Assembly (NCBI GenBank): GCA_938021455.1
Contig: CALIGP010000121.1
Span: forward strand, 1-34,301
Source: an uncultured Lewinella sp.
GTDB taxonomy: Bacteria > Bacteroidota > Bacteroidia > Chitinophagales > Saprospiraceae
Direction: 5' to 3'
Length of the DNA stretch: 34,301 nt
Part shown: positions 7,371 to 16,021 of the stretch, piece by piece
How the letters are laid out: every line of letters begins with the position of its first letter
How positions within the stretch are numbered: the stretch's first letter is position 1
The notes under the pieces: generated by a model
Databases searched by the model: none
Told to the model about the DNA's origin: nothing
Seen by the model: the letters and a program-made list of their open reading frames with translations, nothing else
Made by a program: the position numbers and the translations under genes

Positions 7371-8249
7371 TTAGTATTTGTTGAGATCTGAGAAATCCAC
7401 CAATTCATAAGCCGGAGAGCTTTCGAATTGCTGCCGTAATATGCCTAAGTGACCGGCTCCGAAGAGGACGAGAATCCGGTCGTCAGGAGAGGTTGTTGAT
7501 TGCCGGATCTTACGGTAGATGCGTAGATTTCTACTGTACCACCAGATGGCGAGGGCATCGACACTTTCGTCGCTTTCGAATTCTAGATAATGACCGTGCC
7601 CACGCCGGATGCGATGTGGATCGTTCATGTATTGGAAAACATCGAGTAGCTGAGCGTTGGCCTCCAGCTTGTCTTCCATTTCGTAGAGTTGGTAATACCG
7701 GGTATCGATTAAAGTGTCCCAGTTAGGATCCTCGGTACTGAAAAGACTATCGATCATCGGGCGGTAAACGCTGGAGTCCTTATGCCAATGGAGTGAATTC
7801 GAGAAAGTGAAGGCATCTCCGAGGATGAGCGTGTCGATCTCAAATTGCTTACCCAGCCGGAAGGCCAGTTGTTGGATTTCGCCCTTGCCCAGTTCGTGCT
7901 CTCCGTTTAGATACTTCCGGTAAACATCGTTGACCCGGCTCCCGCTCCTGCGTTCCACCACGATCTTATTGGGCTTAAAGCGGGCGATGTAATCGAGCAG
8001 TTCTCGAAGCTCTGCCTGTTTTTTTACCGTTTTTACGTCTACTCGGTCTTCAGCGCTTGTCTTGTGGCTATCCAGGTCCGGGTAGTCGAAATGAAAAGAA
8101 CCTACGAGGAGGACTTTAGGAAGTTTGTCTCCCTGAATGAGAACTTCGTCGGGGTCAAAAGTGGTAATGTCACGTGTTGTTTGGGCGCTGACGCAGGTGC
8201 AGAGTAAAAGGACCAGGAGCAGTGGGAGTAGTGCTTTATGGCGGATCAT
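7371..8249 (-). CDS. DUF5694 protein, secreted (tandem paralogue 1)
   Basis: Secreted protein of 292 aa and first gene of the pair. The signal peptide is LLPLLLVLLLCTCVSAQ; the CTCVSAQ end is coded by a copy of the dispersed TGCACCTGCG element. Motifs parallel the downstream paralogue: VGSFHFDYPDLDSH, KKQAELRELLDYIARFKPNKIVVE and ILVLFGAGHLGIL. The two proteins are clearly homologous but well diverged, pointing to an old duplication. The family is DUF5694 (TraB/ChaN-like). Substrate and partner are unknown. Confidence 0.8.
   Translation of the reverse strand: MIRHKALLPLLLVLLLCTCVSAQTTRDITTFDPDEVLIQGDKLPKVLLVGSFHFDYPDLDSHKTSAEDRVDVKTVKKQAELRELLDYIARFKPNKIVVERRSGSRVNDVYRKYLNGEHELGKGEIQQLAFRLGKQFEIDTLILGDAFTFSNSLHWHKDSSVYRPMIDSLFSTEDPNWDTLIDTRYYQLYEMEDKLEANAQLLDVFQYMNDPHRIRRGHGHYLEFESDESVDALAIWWYSRNLRIYRKIRQSTTSPDDRILVLFGAGHLGILRQQFESSPAYELVDFSDLNKY
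8179..8201 (-). repeat. Dispersed TGCACCTGCG element in a signal peptide
   Basis: Minus-strand TGCACCTGCGTCAGCGCCCA plus AAC, read in frame as CTCVSAQ at the signal-peptidase site of the first DUF5694 protein. Confidence 0.75.
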
Positions 8250-8310
8250 AGCTGTAATTGTTTATTGTTGTTACAATGATCGCGACGAGGCAAGCCAGGG
8301 ACCGAGAAGA

Positions 8311-8384
8311 ATCGGTGAACCAGCGGATAAATCGCTCAGTTGTTTTGGTAAGCATTCACCGATCCAGTTGACGGATTCACCGAT
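8311..8384 (+). promoter_or_regulatory. Candidate LytTR operator upstream of the kinase/regulator genes
   Basis: Two perfect 10-bp direct repeats ATTCACCGAT at 8354-8363 and 8375-8384 have a period of exactly 21 bp (two helical turns). A third copy lies inverted at 8311-8319 (ATCGGTGAA). LytTR regulators are known to bind direct repeats spaced by about two turns, and the next operon encodes a LytTR protein, so autoregulation is a reasonable inference. Confidence 0.5.
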
Positions 8385-8412
8385 TTTCGACCGCCTCTTT
8401 TTTCTGGGAGCG

Positions 8413-8420
8413 TAGTTTTA
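8413..8420 (+). promoter_or_regulatory. Possible -7 box for the kinase gene
   Basis: TAGTTTTA matches TAnnTTTG at all but the last base. It overlaps the ATG at 8420, which would place the real start at ATG 8426 or 8447. No TTG is found at the expected -33 position. Confidence 0.3.
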
Positions 8421-9481
8421 TGCTCATGAAGGAGCCCACCCTAACCATGCCTAAATCAATTGGCAAACTTTTGCTTTGGTACGGAATCATCTATCTAGTG
8501 GTCATCAAGTTGCGAGAGGTCATTTATGCGGACTCGCTTTCGGAAGCTTTTAGCGATTATAATGATCCGCACATGTTTGGCCTGATGATTGCCTCCGGAC
8601 TAGCCTTTTTTAGCTACTCTCTGTTCAGTTATTTGGGCCTTCACTTGTTTTTCGGGAAAGTTGCTTGGTGGCAGCTCCTGGGAGCACTCATTTTTCTGAT
8701 TATTGGCTGTATGTTTTTCAGGGCTTTCCTGGAGGAGTTCGTTATCTACAATATTTTTGGTGTGGGCAACTACAACAGGAATATGAGCTGGCCGGTCTAC
8801 CTGTTGGATAATGTCTACTACGCGATCATCTTTTGTTCGCTGGGCATTGTCTTCTTTTTCGTTCAATACGGCCACTTTAGTGAAGCCAACAGGCGGCAGA
8901 TCGAAGTATCTCAACGGGAGACCGAGCTCAAGTTTCTGCGATCTCAGGTCAATCCGCACTTCCTTTTCAATACGCTCAATAATCTTTATTCGCTGGTTGC
9001 TACGGAGTCTAGTCAGGCACTTCCCGTAATCGATAAATTGAGCGGTCTGCTCCGCTATTCGCTCTATGATCAAGCGTCGATGGTGCCACTAGCGCGTGAA
9101 ATTACTTACCTCCAAGACTTCCTGGAATTGGAGAGCTTACGGGTTGACGGACTGGTGCCTCCGGAGGTGATTTTTGGTCCTTTTTCTAAGGACTGGCAAC
9201 TTCCTCCACTTTTACTCGTCCCTTTCATTGAGAACGCCTTCAAGCACGGAGACCTGAAGAACGCTGACCGGCCACTACGGATTCAGTTGAGTGAACTCGA
9301 AAATCGCCTTCACTTTCGGGTGGAGAATTTGATAAGGAAAGAAACGGCCTCCCAAGACGAGGTGGGCGGAATCGGCCTTAACAATGTGCGTAAACGGTTG
9401 GATCTAATGTATCCCCGCCGGTACGTTTTGGAAATTAATCCTCGAGCAGAAGATTTTATAGTGGATTTGAAATTCGGCTAA
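8420..9481 (+). CDS. LytS/YehU-type sensor histidine kinase
   Basis: Membrane sensor kinase of up to 353 aa. It has about four hydrophobic segments in the first 145 residues, then a short linker and the His_kinase domain (QVNPHFLFNTLNNLYSL, His180 by this numbering). An ATP-binding domain follows with N-box LLLVPFIENAFKHG and glycine box GGIGLNNVRKRL. No separate sensor domain is visible, so the signal may be read in the membrane. It is 14 bp upstream of the LytTR response regulator, its evident partner. Start choice is uncertain: ATGs occur at 8420, 8426 and 8447. A possible -7 box overlapping the first and the more usual N-terminus MPKSIGKLLLWYG favour a downstream start. Confidence 0.9.
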   Translation: MLMKEPTLTMPKSIGKLLLWYGIIYLVVIKLREVIYADSLSEAFSDYNDPHMFGLMIASGLAFFSYSLFSYLGLHLFFGKVAWWQLLGALIFLIIGCMFFRAFLEEFVIYNIFGVGNYNRNMSWPVYLLDNVYYAIIFCSLGIVFFFVQYGHFSEANRRQIEVSQRETELKFLRSQVNPHFLFNTLNNLYSLVATESSQALPVIDKLSGLLRYSLYDQASMVPLAREITYLQDFLELESLRVDGLVPPEVIFGPFSKDWQLPPLLLVPFIENAFKHGDLKNADRPLRIQLSELENRLHFRVENLIRKETASQDEVGGIGLNNVRKRLDLMYPRRYVLEINPRAEDFIVDLKFG

Positions 9482-9495
9482 TCCTAGAAATCAGT

Positions 9496-10194
9496 ATGGC
9501 ATTAAACGTAATAATCATTGATGATGAACCCCTGGCGCTAAAGCTTCTGTCTAAGTATGTTGACAATCACGAAGAGCTTACGCTAATGGCGAGTTTCTCT
9601 AACCCAATTGACGGACTGGAGTATCTTGGTAATCATACCACAGACCTTCTTCTCCTCGATATACAAATGCCAGAACTTAACGGCCTTCATTTGGCTCGCC
9701 TGGTCAAAGGCAAGTGTAAAATAATATTTACGACTGCTTACGGAGAACACGCTCTGGCTGGCTTTGAATTGGATGCCATTGATTACCTGCTAAAACCCAT
9801 CACTTATGAGCGGTTCCAGCGTGCAGTTACTAAAGCTATTATCTCTTCCGGGCCACGCGATAAGGCATTACAAAAAAGAGACACGCCCAACCACCTCTTG
9901 GTGAAATCGGGTAACCGAATTGTTCGCCTTGAGCTAGATAAGCTCCTTTATGGCTCGTCTTCCGGAGACTATTTGACGCTCTACCTGGCCGATGGATCTA
10001 AATTGCTCACCCTGGAGAACCTTACGGATATGGTAGGCCGACTACAGGCGGATCAATTTTGCCGTATCCATCGTAGTCACTTCGTTGCGCTGCAAAAGGT
10101 CGACTTCGTTGAGCGACGAAGAGTTGTTATTGGTAAGCATTGGTTACCAGTCAGCGATGGCTATCGGGAGGCTTTTTTCGCGGCGTTTAACTAG
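9496..10194 (+). CDS. LytTR-family response regulator
   Basis: Two-domain response regulator of 232 aa. The receiver domain (1-120) has the acidic pocket IIDDEP (Asp9, Asp10), phospho-acceptor Asp55 in LLLDIQMPELNG, a TTAYGEHA segment and Lys in YLLKPI. The LytTR DNA-binding domain (about 130-232) has the typical FCRIHRSHFVALQKVDFVE segment. The gene follows its kinase by 14 bp, so they are co-transcribed. A candidate direct-repeat operator upstream of the operon suggests self-control. There is no other obvious target in the window. Confidence 0.93.
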   Translation: MALNVIIIDDEPLALKLLSKYVDNHEELTLMASFSNPIDGLEYLGNHTTDLLLLDIQMPELNGLHLARLVKGKCKIIFTTAYGEHALAGFELDAIDYLLKPITYERFQRAVTKAIISSGPRDKALQKRDTPNHLLVKSGNRIVRLELDKLLYGSSSGDYLTLYLADGSKLLTLENLTDMVGRLQADQFCRIHRSHFVALQKVDFVERRRVVIGKHWLPVSDGYREAFFAAFN

Positions 10195-10204
10195 GTTCTT
10201 CCCT

Positions 10205-10361
10205 GGTCGAGACGCTTTGCATCGAGCGCGAACGGGGCCGAAGGCTCCCGGAGCGGGTTAGCGCAGTAGCTTTTTGCCGTGGCGGGTGTTGCACGGTCAA
10301 AGTCGCTACGCTCCCTTGCCCGGCTTGACGCATAGCGACCGTAGCGCTATGCGTCTCGACC
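10205..10361. repeat. 157-bp element with inverted ends
   Basis: This gap is bounded by GGTCGAGACGC (10205-10215) and its exact complement GCGTCTCGACC (10351-10361), which ends one base from the GH3 stop codon. It is GC-rich, contains GAGCGCGAAC and GGGAGCCTTCGG-like inverted runs, and has a nested hairpin (GACGCATAGCG at 10327-10337, CGCTATGCGTC at 10345-10355). No ORF is present. It may be a small palindromic mobile repeat, or a terminator region between the convergent genes. Confidence 0.6.
10327..10355. terminator. Hairpin between convergent regulator and GH3 genes
   Basis: Perfect 11-bp stem GACGCATAGCG/CGCTATGCGTC with a 7-nt loop, close to the GH3 stop. There is no T-run, so an intrinsic terminator role is uncertain. 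Confidence 0.4.
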
Positions 10362-10362
10362 A

Positions 10363-12741
10363 TTAGCGTACCGTAAACACCACCGACTTCAGATCCTTTA
10401 GCTGACTGCTGTTACCGACCATGATCTCGAACTCGCCGGGCTCAACGGTCCATTCCATGTTGATGTCGAGGAGCTCCAGCTGTTGCTGCCCGAGTTCAAA
10501 GGTGACGGTCTTACTTTCTTCGGGTTCCAGGAAAACTTTTTCGAAGCCTTTGAGCTCCCGCACTGGGCGGGTGACGGAGCTGAAACGGTCGCGAATGTAC
10601 AGCTGCACGACTTCCGATCCGGCCCGGGTACCATTGTTGGTAACGGTAACCTTTACGTTGGCTGCTTCGCCCAGCCGTACGCTGGCGGCGGAGAGCGTAG
10701 GCGGAGATATGTCAAAAGTAGTGTAGCTCAATCCATAGCCGAAGGGCCAGGCAGCGGAGACATCATCGAAGAGGTAGCCCCGGCGTGCCGTAGGCTTGTA
10801 GTTATAGTAAGCTGGGATGTGGCCGACAGACCTCGGCAGACTTATGGGGAGTTTCCCTCCGGGAGCTACCTTGCCAAAGAGGACGTCGGCAACACTGTTA
10901 CCGGTCTCTTGCCCGAGATAAAAGCACTGGAAGACGGCGGCAGATTTTTCTACCAGGTTGGCAATGTCCAATGGGCGACCACCAAAGACAAGCCCAACGA
11001 TGGGCTTACCGGATTTGGCTAGTTCGTCGATGAGCTCATTCTGCAGGCCTGCCATTTCCAGCGTTGGGCGGTCTCCCCAATGGCCTTCGGCCCAGGCTTC
11101 GCGGCTGGTGAGTTCGTTACCACCTACGGCCAAGACGATGACGTCGGCCCGGCGTACTGCCCGGACCGCGGCCTGAATTCGGAGCCGGTCTTCACTTTCT
11201 TCGATGGCTACCACAGGGTCTTTATACCAGCTTCCGGGCTCTACTACCCGGGCGCCTTCTGCGTAGATGAGGTTGACGGAGTCAGCCCCCAGGGCATTTT
11301 CCAGCCCGTCTTTGATGGTCACAAAGTGGTCGGGCATGTCAGAGTAGCCACCGAGCAGTACCTTGTCTGCATTGGGGCCAACGACTGCGATGGTTTTTAT
11401 TTTATCGTTGAAAGGTAAGGTGCCGTCATTGGTAAGTAGAATCATGCCCTCGGCACCAGCTTTACGAACAAGCGCGTCATCTTTCGCAGTATTGTTGAGT
11501 ACGCCAGCGGGATCGGTGTAGGGGTTTTCAAAAAGGCCCCGGTCGAACTTTTGCTGAAGGATACGACCAACTGCCTGGTTCAGGATAGCTTCATCAAGGG
11601 TACCGTCGTTGACGGCTTCTACGAGGGCAGGGAAGGCTTCCCGATCGGGAAGTTCAATGTCAACGCCTGAAGAGATGGCCAGAACGGCAGCGGCTTTCCA
11701 ATTAAGGGCAACGGCGTGACGGTCGGTGAGTTCGCGGACGGCAAAATAATCAGAGACGACGGCACCTTTATAGCCCCAGGTGTCCCGTAGCAGCGTATTC
11801 AGCATCCAGCCATTGGCGTGGCTGGGTATACCATTGACCTCATTGTAGCTGGCCATAATGTTGCGCACGTTACCTTTCTCGACGATGTGGCGGAAAGGGT
11901 AGAGGAAAACCTCTCGCAGGGTTCTTTCGGAGATGTTGGCCGGAGCGATGTTGTTGCCGCCTTCGGGTTCGCCATGGCCGGCCATGTGTTTGAGGGTAGC
12001 GAATACTTCGCCTTCATCCCATTTTTCATCGTCGCCCTGAAAGCCCAGTACTGCCTGGAGGCCGATTTCAGCGGCCAGGAAGGGGTCTTCCCCCAGGGTT
12101 TCTTCGACCCGGCCCCAGCGGGGATCACGGGAGACGTCCACTACGGGAGTAAGGACGACGTGCCCGCCGCGACTGGCTGTTTGCCGGGCGGCAGTGGCGT
12201 AGAGCTTTCGGGTAAGGTCGCGGTTAAAGGTGGCGGCTACGGAGATGGGCTGCCCCCAGCTGGTGGCATTGAGTGCGGCTAAGCCATGCAGGCTTTCTTC
12301 GTGGTTCAGGGCGGGAATTCCCAGGCGAGTGTTTTCTACGAGCCACTTCTGGATGGCGTTAGTAAATTCAACTTCGTTAGCCCCGGAACGGCCGATGGCG
12401 GGAGGCCCCGCCAGCTCGCTTGGGCGTGTGATGTGGCCGATGCCGTGCGGCATGACGGCAGAAGCACTATCTACATTGAAGCTAAAATCTTCGTTGTAGA
12501 ATCGTTTTTTGTCTTGCCAAACGGCGGTGACCTGAGCTACCTTTTCTTCTACGGTCATCCGGCCAATCAGGTCTTCGACTCGGTCTTTGGTTGATTGGGT
12601 GGCGTCTTTGTAAATCGCTTTAGTGAGGGACTCTCCTGCGGCAGGGGCGGAGGGTTCGGTCACTGCTGCCTCGTTATTCGTTCCTCCACAACCATCGAGA
12701 GCAGCGAGGAACGGCAGCATTAGAAAAAGTAAAAAGCGCAT
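10363..12741 (-). CDS. GH3 beta-glucosidase, lipoprotein (BglX-like)
   Basis: Exported glycoside hydrolase family 3 enzyme (792 aa), expected to release terminal glucose from beta-glucosides outside the cytoplasmic membrane. The signal peptide ends in a lipobox ALDGC (Cys18). The N-terminal TIM barrel has DVSRDPRWGRVEETLGEDP and KHMAGHGEPEGG, with the nucleophile Asp in VVSDYFAVREL (about 330). The second domain runs about 410-640, and a fibronectin-III-like C-terminal domain (VTNNGTRAGSEVVQLYI) completes the BglX layout. ATG at 12741 gives a complete lipoprotein signal. The gene is alone, divergent from the MG2/TonB-plug gene. Substrate preference (beta-glucoside or beta-xyloside) cannot be settled from sequence. 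Confidence 0.93.
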   Translation of the reverse strand: MRFLLFLMLPFLAALDGCGGTNNEAAVTEPSAPAAGESLTKAIYKDATQSTKDRVEDLIGRMTVEEKVAQVTAVWQDKKRFYNEDFSFNVDSASAVMPHGIGHITRPSELAGPPAIGRSGANEVEFTNAIQKWLVENTRLGIPALNHEESLHGLAALNATSWGQPISVAATFNRDLTRKLYATAARQTASRGGHVVLTPVVDVSRDPRWGRVEETLGEDPFLAAEIGLQAVLGFQGDDEKWDEGEVFATLKHMAGHGEPEGGNNIAPANISERTLREVFLYPFRHIVEKGNVRNIMASYNEVNGIPSHANGWMLNTLLRDTWGYKGAVVSDYFAVRELTDRHAVALNWKAAAVLAISSGVDIELPDREAFPALVEAVNDGTLDEAILNQAVGRILQQKFDRGLFENPYTDPAGVLNNTAKDDALVRKAGAEGMILLTNDGTLPFNDKIKTIAVVGPNADKVLLGGYSDMPDHFVTIKDGLENALGADSVNLIYAEGARVVEPGSWYKDPVVAIEESEDRLRIQAAVRAVRRADVIVLAVGGNELTSREAWAEGHWGDRPTLEMAGLQNELIDELAKSGKPIVGLVFGGRPLDIANLVEKSAAVFQCFYLGQETGNSVADVLFGKVAPGGKLPISLPRSVGHIPAYYNYKPTARRGYLFDDVSAAWPFGYGLSYTTFDISPPTLSAASVRLGEAANVKVTVTNNGTRAGSEVVQLYIRDRFSSVTRPVRELKGFEKVFLEPEESKTVTFELGQQQLELLDINMEWTVEPGEFEIMVGNSSQLKDLKSVVFTVR

Positions 12742-13024
12742 GGTAATGCTTTAGTGTCAATGTTAACCCAATATAGAATCTTGACGGTAAAGTACGGGAG
12801 TTTAGGACAACCCTGCTCCAAGAATGTCCATTGCATCCTGCGTTTGCGCCCTGAAAACGATTGCTATTCGAAAAAAAAATCAAGAGTAGCGTTTGCATAG
12901 TTAGTTTTTGGAGATGCTGGTGTCGTTAAGAAGAGGTTAGAAGCCAAGGCTTCGTTGTCTAAACGGAGCCGAACCAGTATATTTATCGCGATTAAACCTA
13001 ACCCCTTACAGAACTCCTTTTTAC
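12742..13024. promoter_or_regulatory. Divergent promoter region
   Basis: This gap drives two divergent genes. For the rightward gene there is a good Bacteroidota promoter: TTG (12955-12957), 20 bp, TATATTTA (12978-12985), with the ATG at 13025. For the leftward GH3 gene the best -7 candidate on the minus strand is TATATTGG at about 12767-12774, which is weaker. A degenerate copy of the dispersed element lies at 12831-12851 and a small GAAGCC/GGCTTC hairpin near 12941-12954. Confidence 0.5.
12831..12851 (+). repeat. Dispersed element, degenerate copy between divergent genes
   Basis: TTGCATCCTGCGTTTGCGCC plus C: the core with one inserted base and the same CTGCG-TTT-GCGCCC ending. Confidence 0.45.
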
Positions 13025-15529
13025 ATGTTAAAGCATCTATTATCAGCCTTCCTTCTACTGGTTGGCCCATGCCTTTTTGCACAGTCATCCCTAACGGATT
13101 TACTAGACGGTTACTACACCAGTTACTTTCCCGAAAAGGTCTTTGTTCACACGGATAAATCGGTATATGCCGGTGGAGAGACCATCCTGGCCGCCGTGTA
13201 TCTGGTAGACGGGCGCTATCATCTGCCAGATAGCGTCAGCAAAACGATCTACCTGGAACTACACGACCCAAAAGGAGAAACGGTTACCCGGAAACGGATT
13301 TACGCTTTTGACGGGCATACTTCGGGTAGTATTTCACTGCCGGCTAATATTGTGCCGGGCCATTACCAGGTAACGGCCTATACCAGCTACCAACGTAATA
13401 GTGGCGTGAACACGCTCTTTCGGAAAACCATCGAAATTGTTGGCGGCCTGAAGGAAAGTGGAGGAGTAGCGGCTCCTTCAGAATCAGTAGTGCAGGTCGA
13501 TGAGTCGTTTGGTGTGGACGCGAAGCCAAGCCTCCGCTTTTTTGCCGAGGGAGGTGACTGTGTGGTTGGGCTTCCTTGCCGAGTGGCCTTTGTCGCGGAG
13601 GCAGCCAATGGTGAACCATTAGCCATTAACGCCCGTCTGCTCGGAGAAAAAGACAAAGTAGGTATTGATATTTTTACGGAAGCTACCGGGATTGGTACGT
13701 TTACTTACACGCCAGTAGTGGGGGGGGACTATCGAGTTGTACCCAAAGGAACAGAGGAGGAATATGATTTGCCAAAGGCCCTTGACGCTGGCATTCATTT
13801 AGGGGTCGACGTAGCTACGGATACGGTAAAGCTACACCTGGCAACGAATACTGAAACCGGGCTGGAAGGAGCTACTCTGCTATTACATCTACGAGGGGTC
13901 AATATCTTTGAACAGGCTATTCCCGAAGAATCGACGGAGCTTAATATTCTGCTTCCCGTACCGGCACTACCCGCTGGCGTGATCGTGGCTACCGTTTTTG
14001 ATGGAGCGGGGCAACCGGTTGCTGAACGACTCTTCTTCGTGCCACCCTCCAGAAGTGAGCTATTTGTGCAATCCTCCGCAGAACGCTATAATTTTCGCTC
14101 GCCCGCCAAAATCCAATTGGCCGCCCCCTACCGGGACGTTGCAGCGGACAGTCTGGCTGGTTCTCGCATCAGCCTAAGCATTTTGCCCCAGGCCTCGATG
14201 GGAGGCCCTCAAGGCGATGATATTCGTACCTGGCTTTTACTCAACAGTGATCTTGATCGACCAGTACAGAATGCACCTGAACTTCTATTTGCTGGTAAAG
14301 AAGCCGGGCGCTCCCGTCGCGTAGACGAATTTCTACTTACCCGTGCCTGGCGACGGTTCCGGTGGCCAGACCTGGGCTTACTGGACAATTTTAAACCTGA
14401 ATACTTGTTGGAGCCAGGCCTTTATCTACGTGGCCGGATGACAAAGCTGGAGAACGAGAAGGCTGCCCGCCCGGGTAAACTCTTCCTGACCCGAATGGAG
14501 AATGGTTTTACGGCCCAGACCATGAGCGATGAGGAGGGGTACTTTGCTTTTGGCCCCATCATTGCCTTTGATACCTTTCCGGTGATGGTTCAGGGACGGT
14601 TTAAATTTGGAAAGAAGAACCGGGATAACCCTGACATTGACCTGGAGGATAATAGTAATGTGACGCTAAAGCGGATAGAACTTGATCCGGTGAAACTTCC
14701 CTTGCTTTCAGCGATTGATGTTCGCCCTCAGGCCTTAAAGGAGGAGGAGGTCTTGGAAGAGGAGAACGACTACACCGAGATCAGCCGCAAGGCCCTGACG
14801 GTTGCCCGAACCTACGACTCGTTGATCATAGATCTGGACGTAGTGGATATTACCGCTGCCCGGATAGACCAGGAGGAAGAGGTGAGGCGGGAACGTTCTA
14901 AATTATATGGCGGCCAGCCGGACACTAGGATACTCGTAGCGGACAACCCCCGAATCAGAACTGCCGTGAATATTCTGGACCTCTTACGGGGCTTGCCTGG
15001 CGTACAGCTAACTAAAAATGCGGATAATGAGGACATTGTCGTCATTCGGGGTAACGCTGGAATTAACGGCCCCGTTGAACCCCTTTACTTTTTGGATGGG
15101 GTAGAAACCCGCTTCGAACGATTGGTCAACATGCCGGTAAGAATTATTGAATTCATCGACGTGGTCAGAGGACCGCGAGCGGTTGGGCTCGGCGCGCCGC
15201 CTACCGGCGGTGCAATTGTTGCGTACACCTACCAGGATGAGCGCGGTCGACTGAAGGAGGCCGGCTTGCTGGAGACGGAGTTTCAGGGCTATCAGAAGGT
15301 AAGAGAATTTGCCACTTTTGATGCCAGCCTCCCCGAAAACAGAAATCGCCCGGATCTAAGAACTACTCTATATTGGATTGCGGATCTACGAACGGACAAA
15401 CGTGGTCGGGTTGACGTAGATTTCGTCACCTCCGATCAGCGAGGGCTTTTCACCGTTATTGCACAGGGACTGAGAAAGGACGGGACCCCCTTCTTCGGTA
15501 GCTGTGAGTTTAGGGTGGGGGAGGAGTAG
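13025..15529 (+). CDS. MG2-like protein with C-terminal TonB-receptor plug domain
   Basis: Secreted protein of 834 aa with signal peptide LLSAFLLLVGPCLFAQ. The N-terminal part has the alpha-2-macroglobulin MG2-like pattern (EKVFVHTDKSVYAGGETI, LELHDPKGETV, PGHYQVTAYTSYQRNSG). A central region (about 460-560) resembles a carboxypeptidase-like regulatory domain. The C-terminal part (about 630-745) is a TonB-dependent receptor plug: NILDLLRGLPGVQLT, IRGNAG, PLYFLDGVE, IEFIDVVRGPRA. No receptor beta-barrel follows, so it is not a transporter by itself. This architecture recurs in Bacteroidota; the function is not established, and a cell-surface assembly or binding role is an inference. A TTG-N20-TATATTTA promoter precedes it. 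Its TAG stop abuts the convergent gene's stop. Confidence 0.85.
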   Translation: MLKHLLSAFLLLVGPCLFAQSSLTDLLDGYYTSYFPEKVFVHTDKSVYAGGETILAAVYLVDGRYHLPDSVSKTIYLELHDPKGETVTRKRIYAFDGHTSGSISLPANIVPGHYQVTAYTSYQRNSGVNTLFRKTIEIVGGLKESGGVAAPSESVVQVDESFGVDAKPSLRFFAEGGDCVVGLPCRVAFVAEAANGEPLAINARLLGEKDKVGIDIFTEATGIGTFTYTPVVGGDYRVVPKGTEEEYDLPKALDAGIHLGVDVATDTVKLHLATNTETGLEGATLLLHLRGVNIFEQAIPEESTELNILLPVPALPAGVIVATVFDGAGQPVAERLFFVPPSRSELFVQSSAERYNFRSPAKIQLAAPYRDVAADSLAGSRISLSILPQASMGGPQGDDIRTWLLLNSDLDRPVQNAPELLFAGKEAGRSRRVDEFLLTRAWRRFRWPDLGLLDNFKPEYLLEPGLYLRGRMTKLENEKAARPGKLFLTRMENGFTAQTMSDEEGYFAFGPIIAFDTFPVMVQGRFKFGKKNRDNPDIDLEDNSNVTLKRIELDPVKLPLLSAIDVRPQALKEEEVLEEENDYTEISRKALTVARTYDSLIIDLDVVDITAARIDQEEEVRRERSKLYGGQPDTRILVADNPRIRTAVNILDLLRGLPGVQLTKNADNEDIVVIRGNAGINGPVEPLYFLDGVETRFERLVNMPVRIIEFIDVVRGPRAVGLGAPPTGGAIVAYTYQDERGRLKEAGLLETEFQGYQKVREFATFDASLPENRNRPDLRTTLYWIADLRTDKRGRVDVDFVTSDQRGLFTVIAQGLRKDGTPFFGSCEFRVGEE

Positions 15530-16018
15530 CTACAAGCCCGCCAGCGTCTCAAAGAGCTCTCCACTATCAATCAATGCTCCCTCTTCCATGATCAGGAAAA
15601 TGTCCTGATCTCGCCCCGTAGCCAGGTATTTACGTTCGGCGGAGTAAAGTTTAGGGCTAACTCCATCTGCTTTCATCCTGGCAAACATCTCCTTTGGTGG
15701 TAGATCAGTGACCGTAAAGTCGATACTGGTTTGCCCGTCGAGCAGAATACCTCGCATTTCGATTTTATCCGGTCCTGTTTTATAGGTTCTTAGGTCATTC
15801 GGACGGCGATGAACCAGGTATTCTATCTTTTCAATGACTCCTGAGAATACGATTTGGGAAAATTGGAGGATGAATTTATCCGCTTGTCCAGGCTGTTCTT
15901 CCTTCATCTTCTGCCAGCTTCCAGCATCAATTCCATTGACACTTAGGAACTTGACGAATTGATTGGTCACCTCTTCCAGTTCGCTCTTTCGCAGTCTTCT
16001 AAATTTCGTTTCTTTCAT
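15530..16018 (-). CDS. Conserved Bacteroidota protein, DUF6495-like
   Basis: Soluble protein of 162 aa without signal peptide or membrane segment. It starts with a basic stretch (MKETKFRRLRKSELEEVTNQ) and a FVKFLSVNGIDAGSWQKMK segment that I associate with the DUF6495 family, with moderate confidence. No catalytic motif stands out. Its stop abuts that of the MG2/plug gene (TAGCTA shared palindrome), so neither gene has room for its own terminator. It is divergent from terC with 82 bp between. Confidence 0.7.
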   Translation of the reverse strand: MKETKFRRLRKSELEEVTNQFVKFLSVNGIDAGSWQKMKEEQPGQADKFILQFSQIVFSGVIEKIEYLVHRRPNDLRTYKTGPDKIEMRGILLDGQTSIDFTVTDLPPKEMFARMKADGVSPKLYSAERKYLATGRDQDIFLIMEEGALIDSGELFETLAGL

Positions 16019-16021
16019 GGT

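Noticed and set aside
10483-12594. Several plus-strand ORFs opposite the GH3 gene
   Set aside because: Shadow ORFs; the minus-strand GH3 protein accounts for the sequence.
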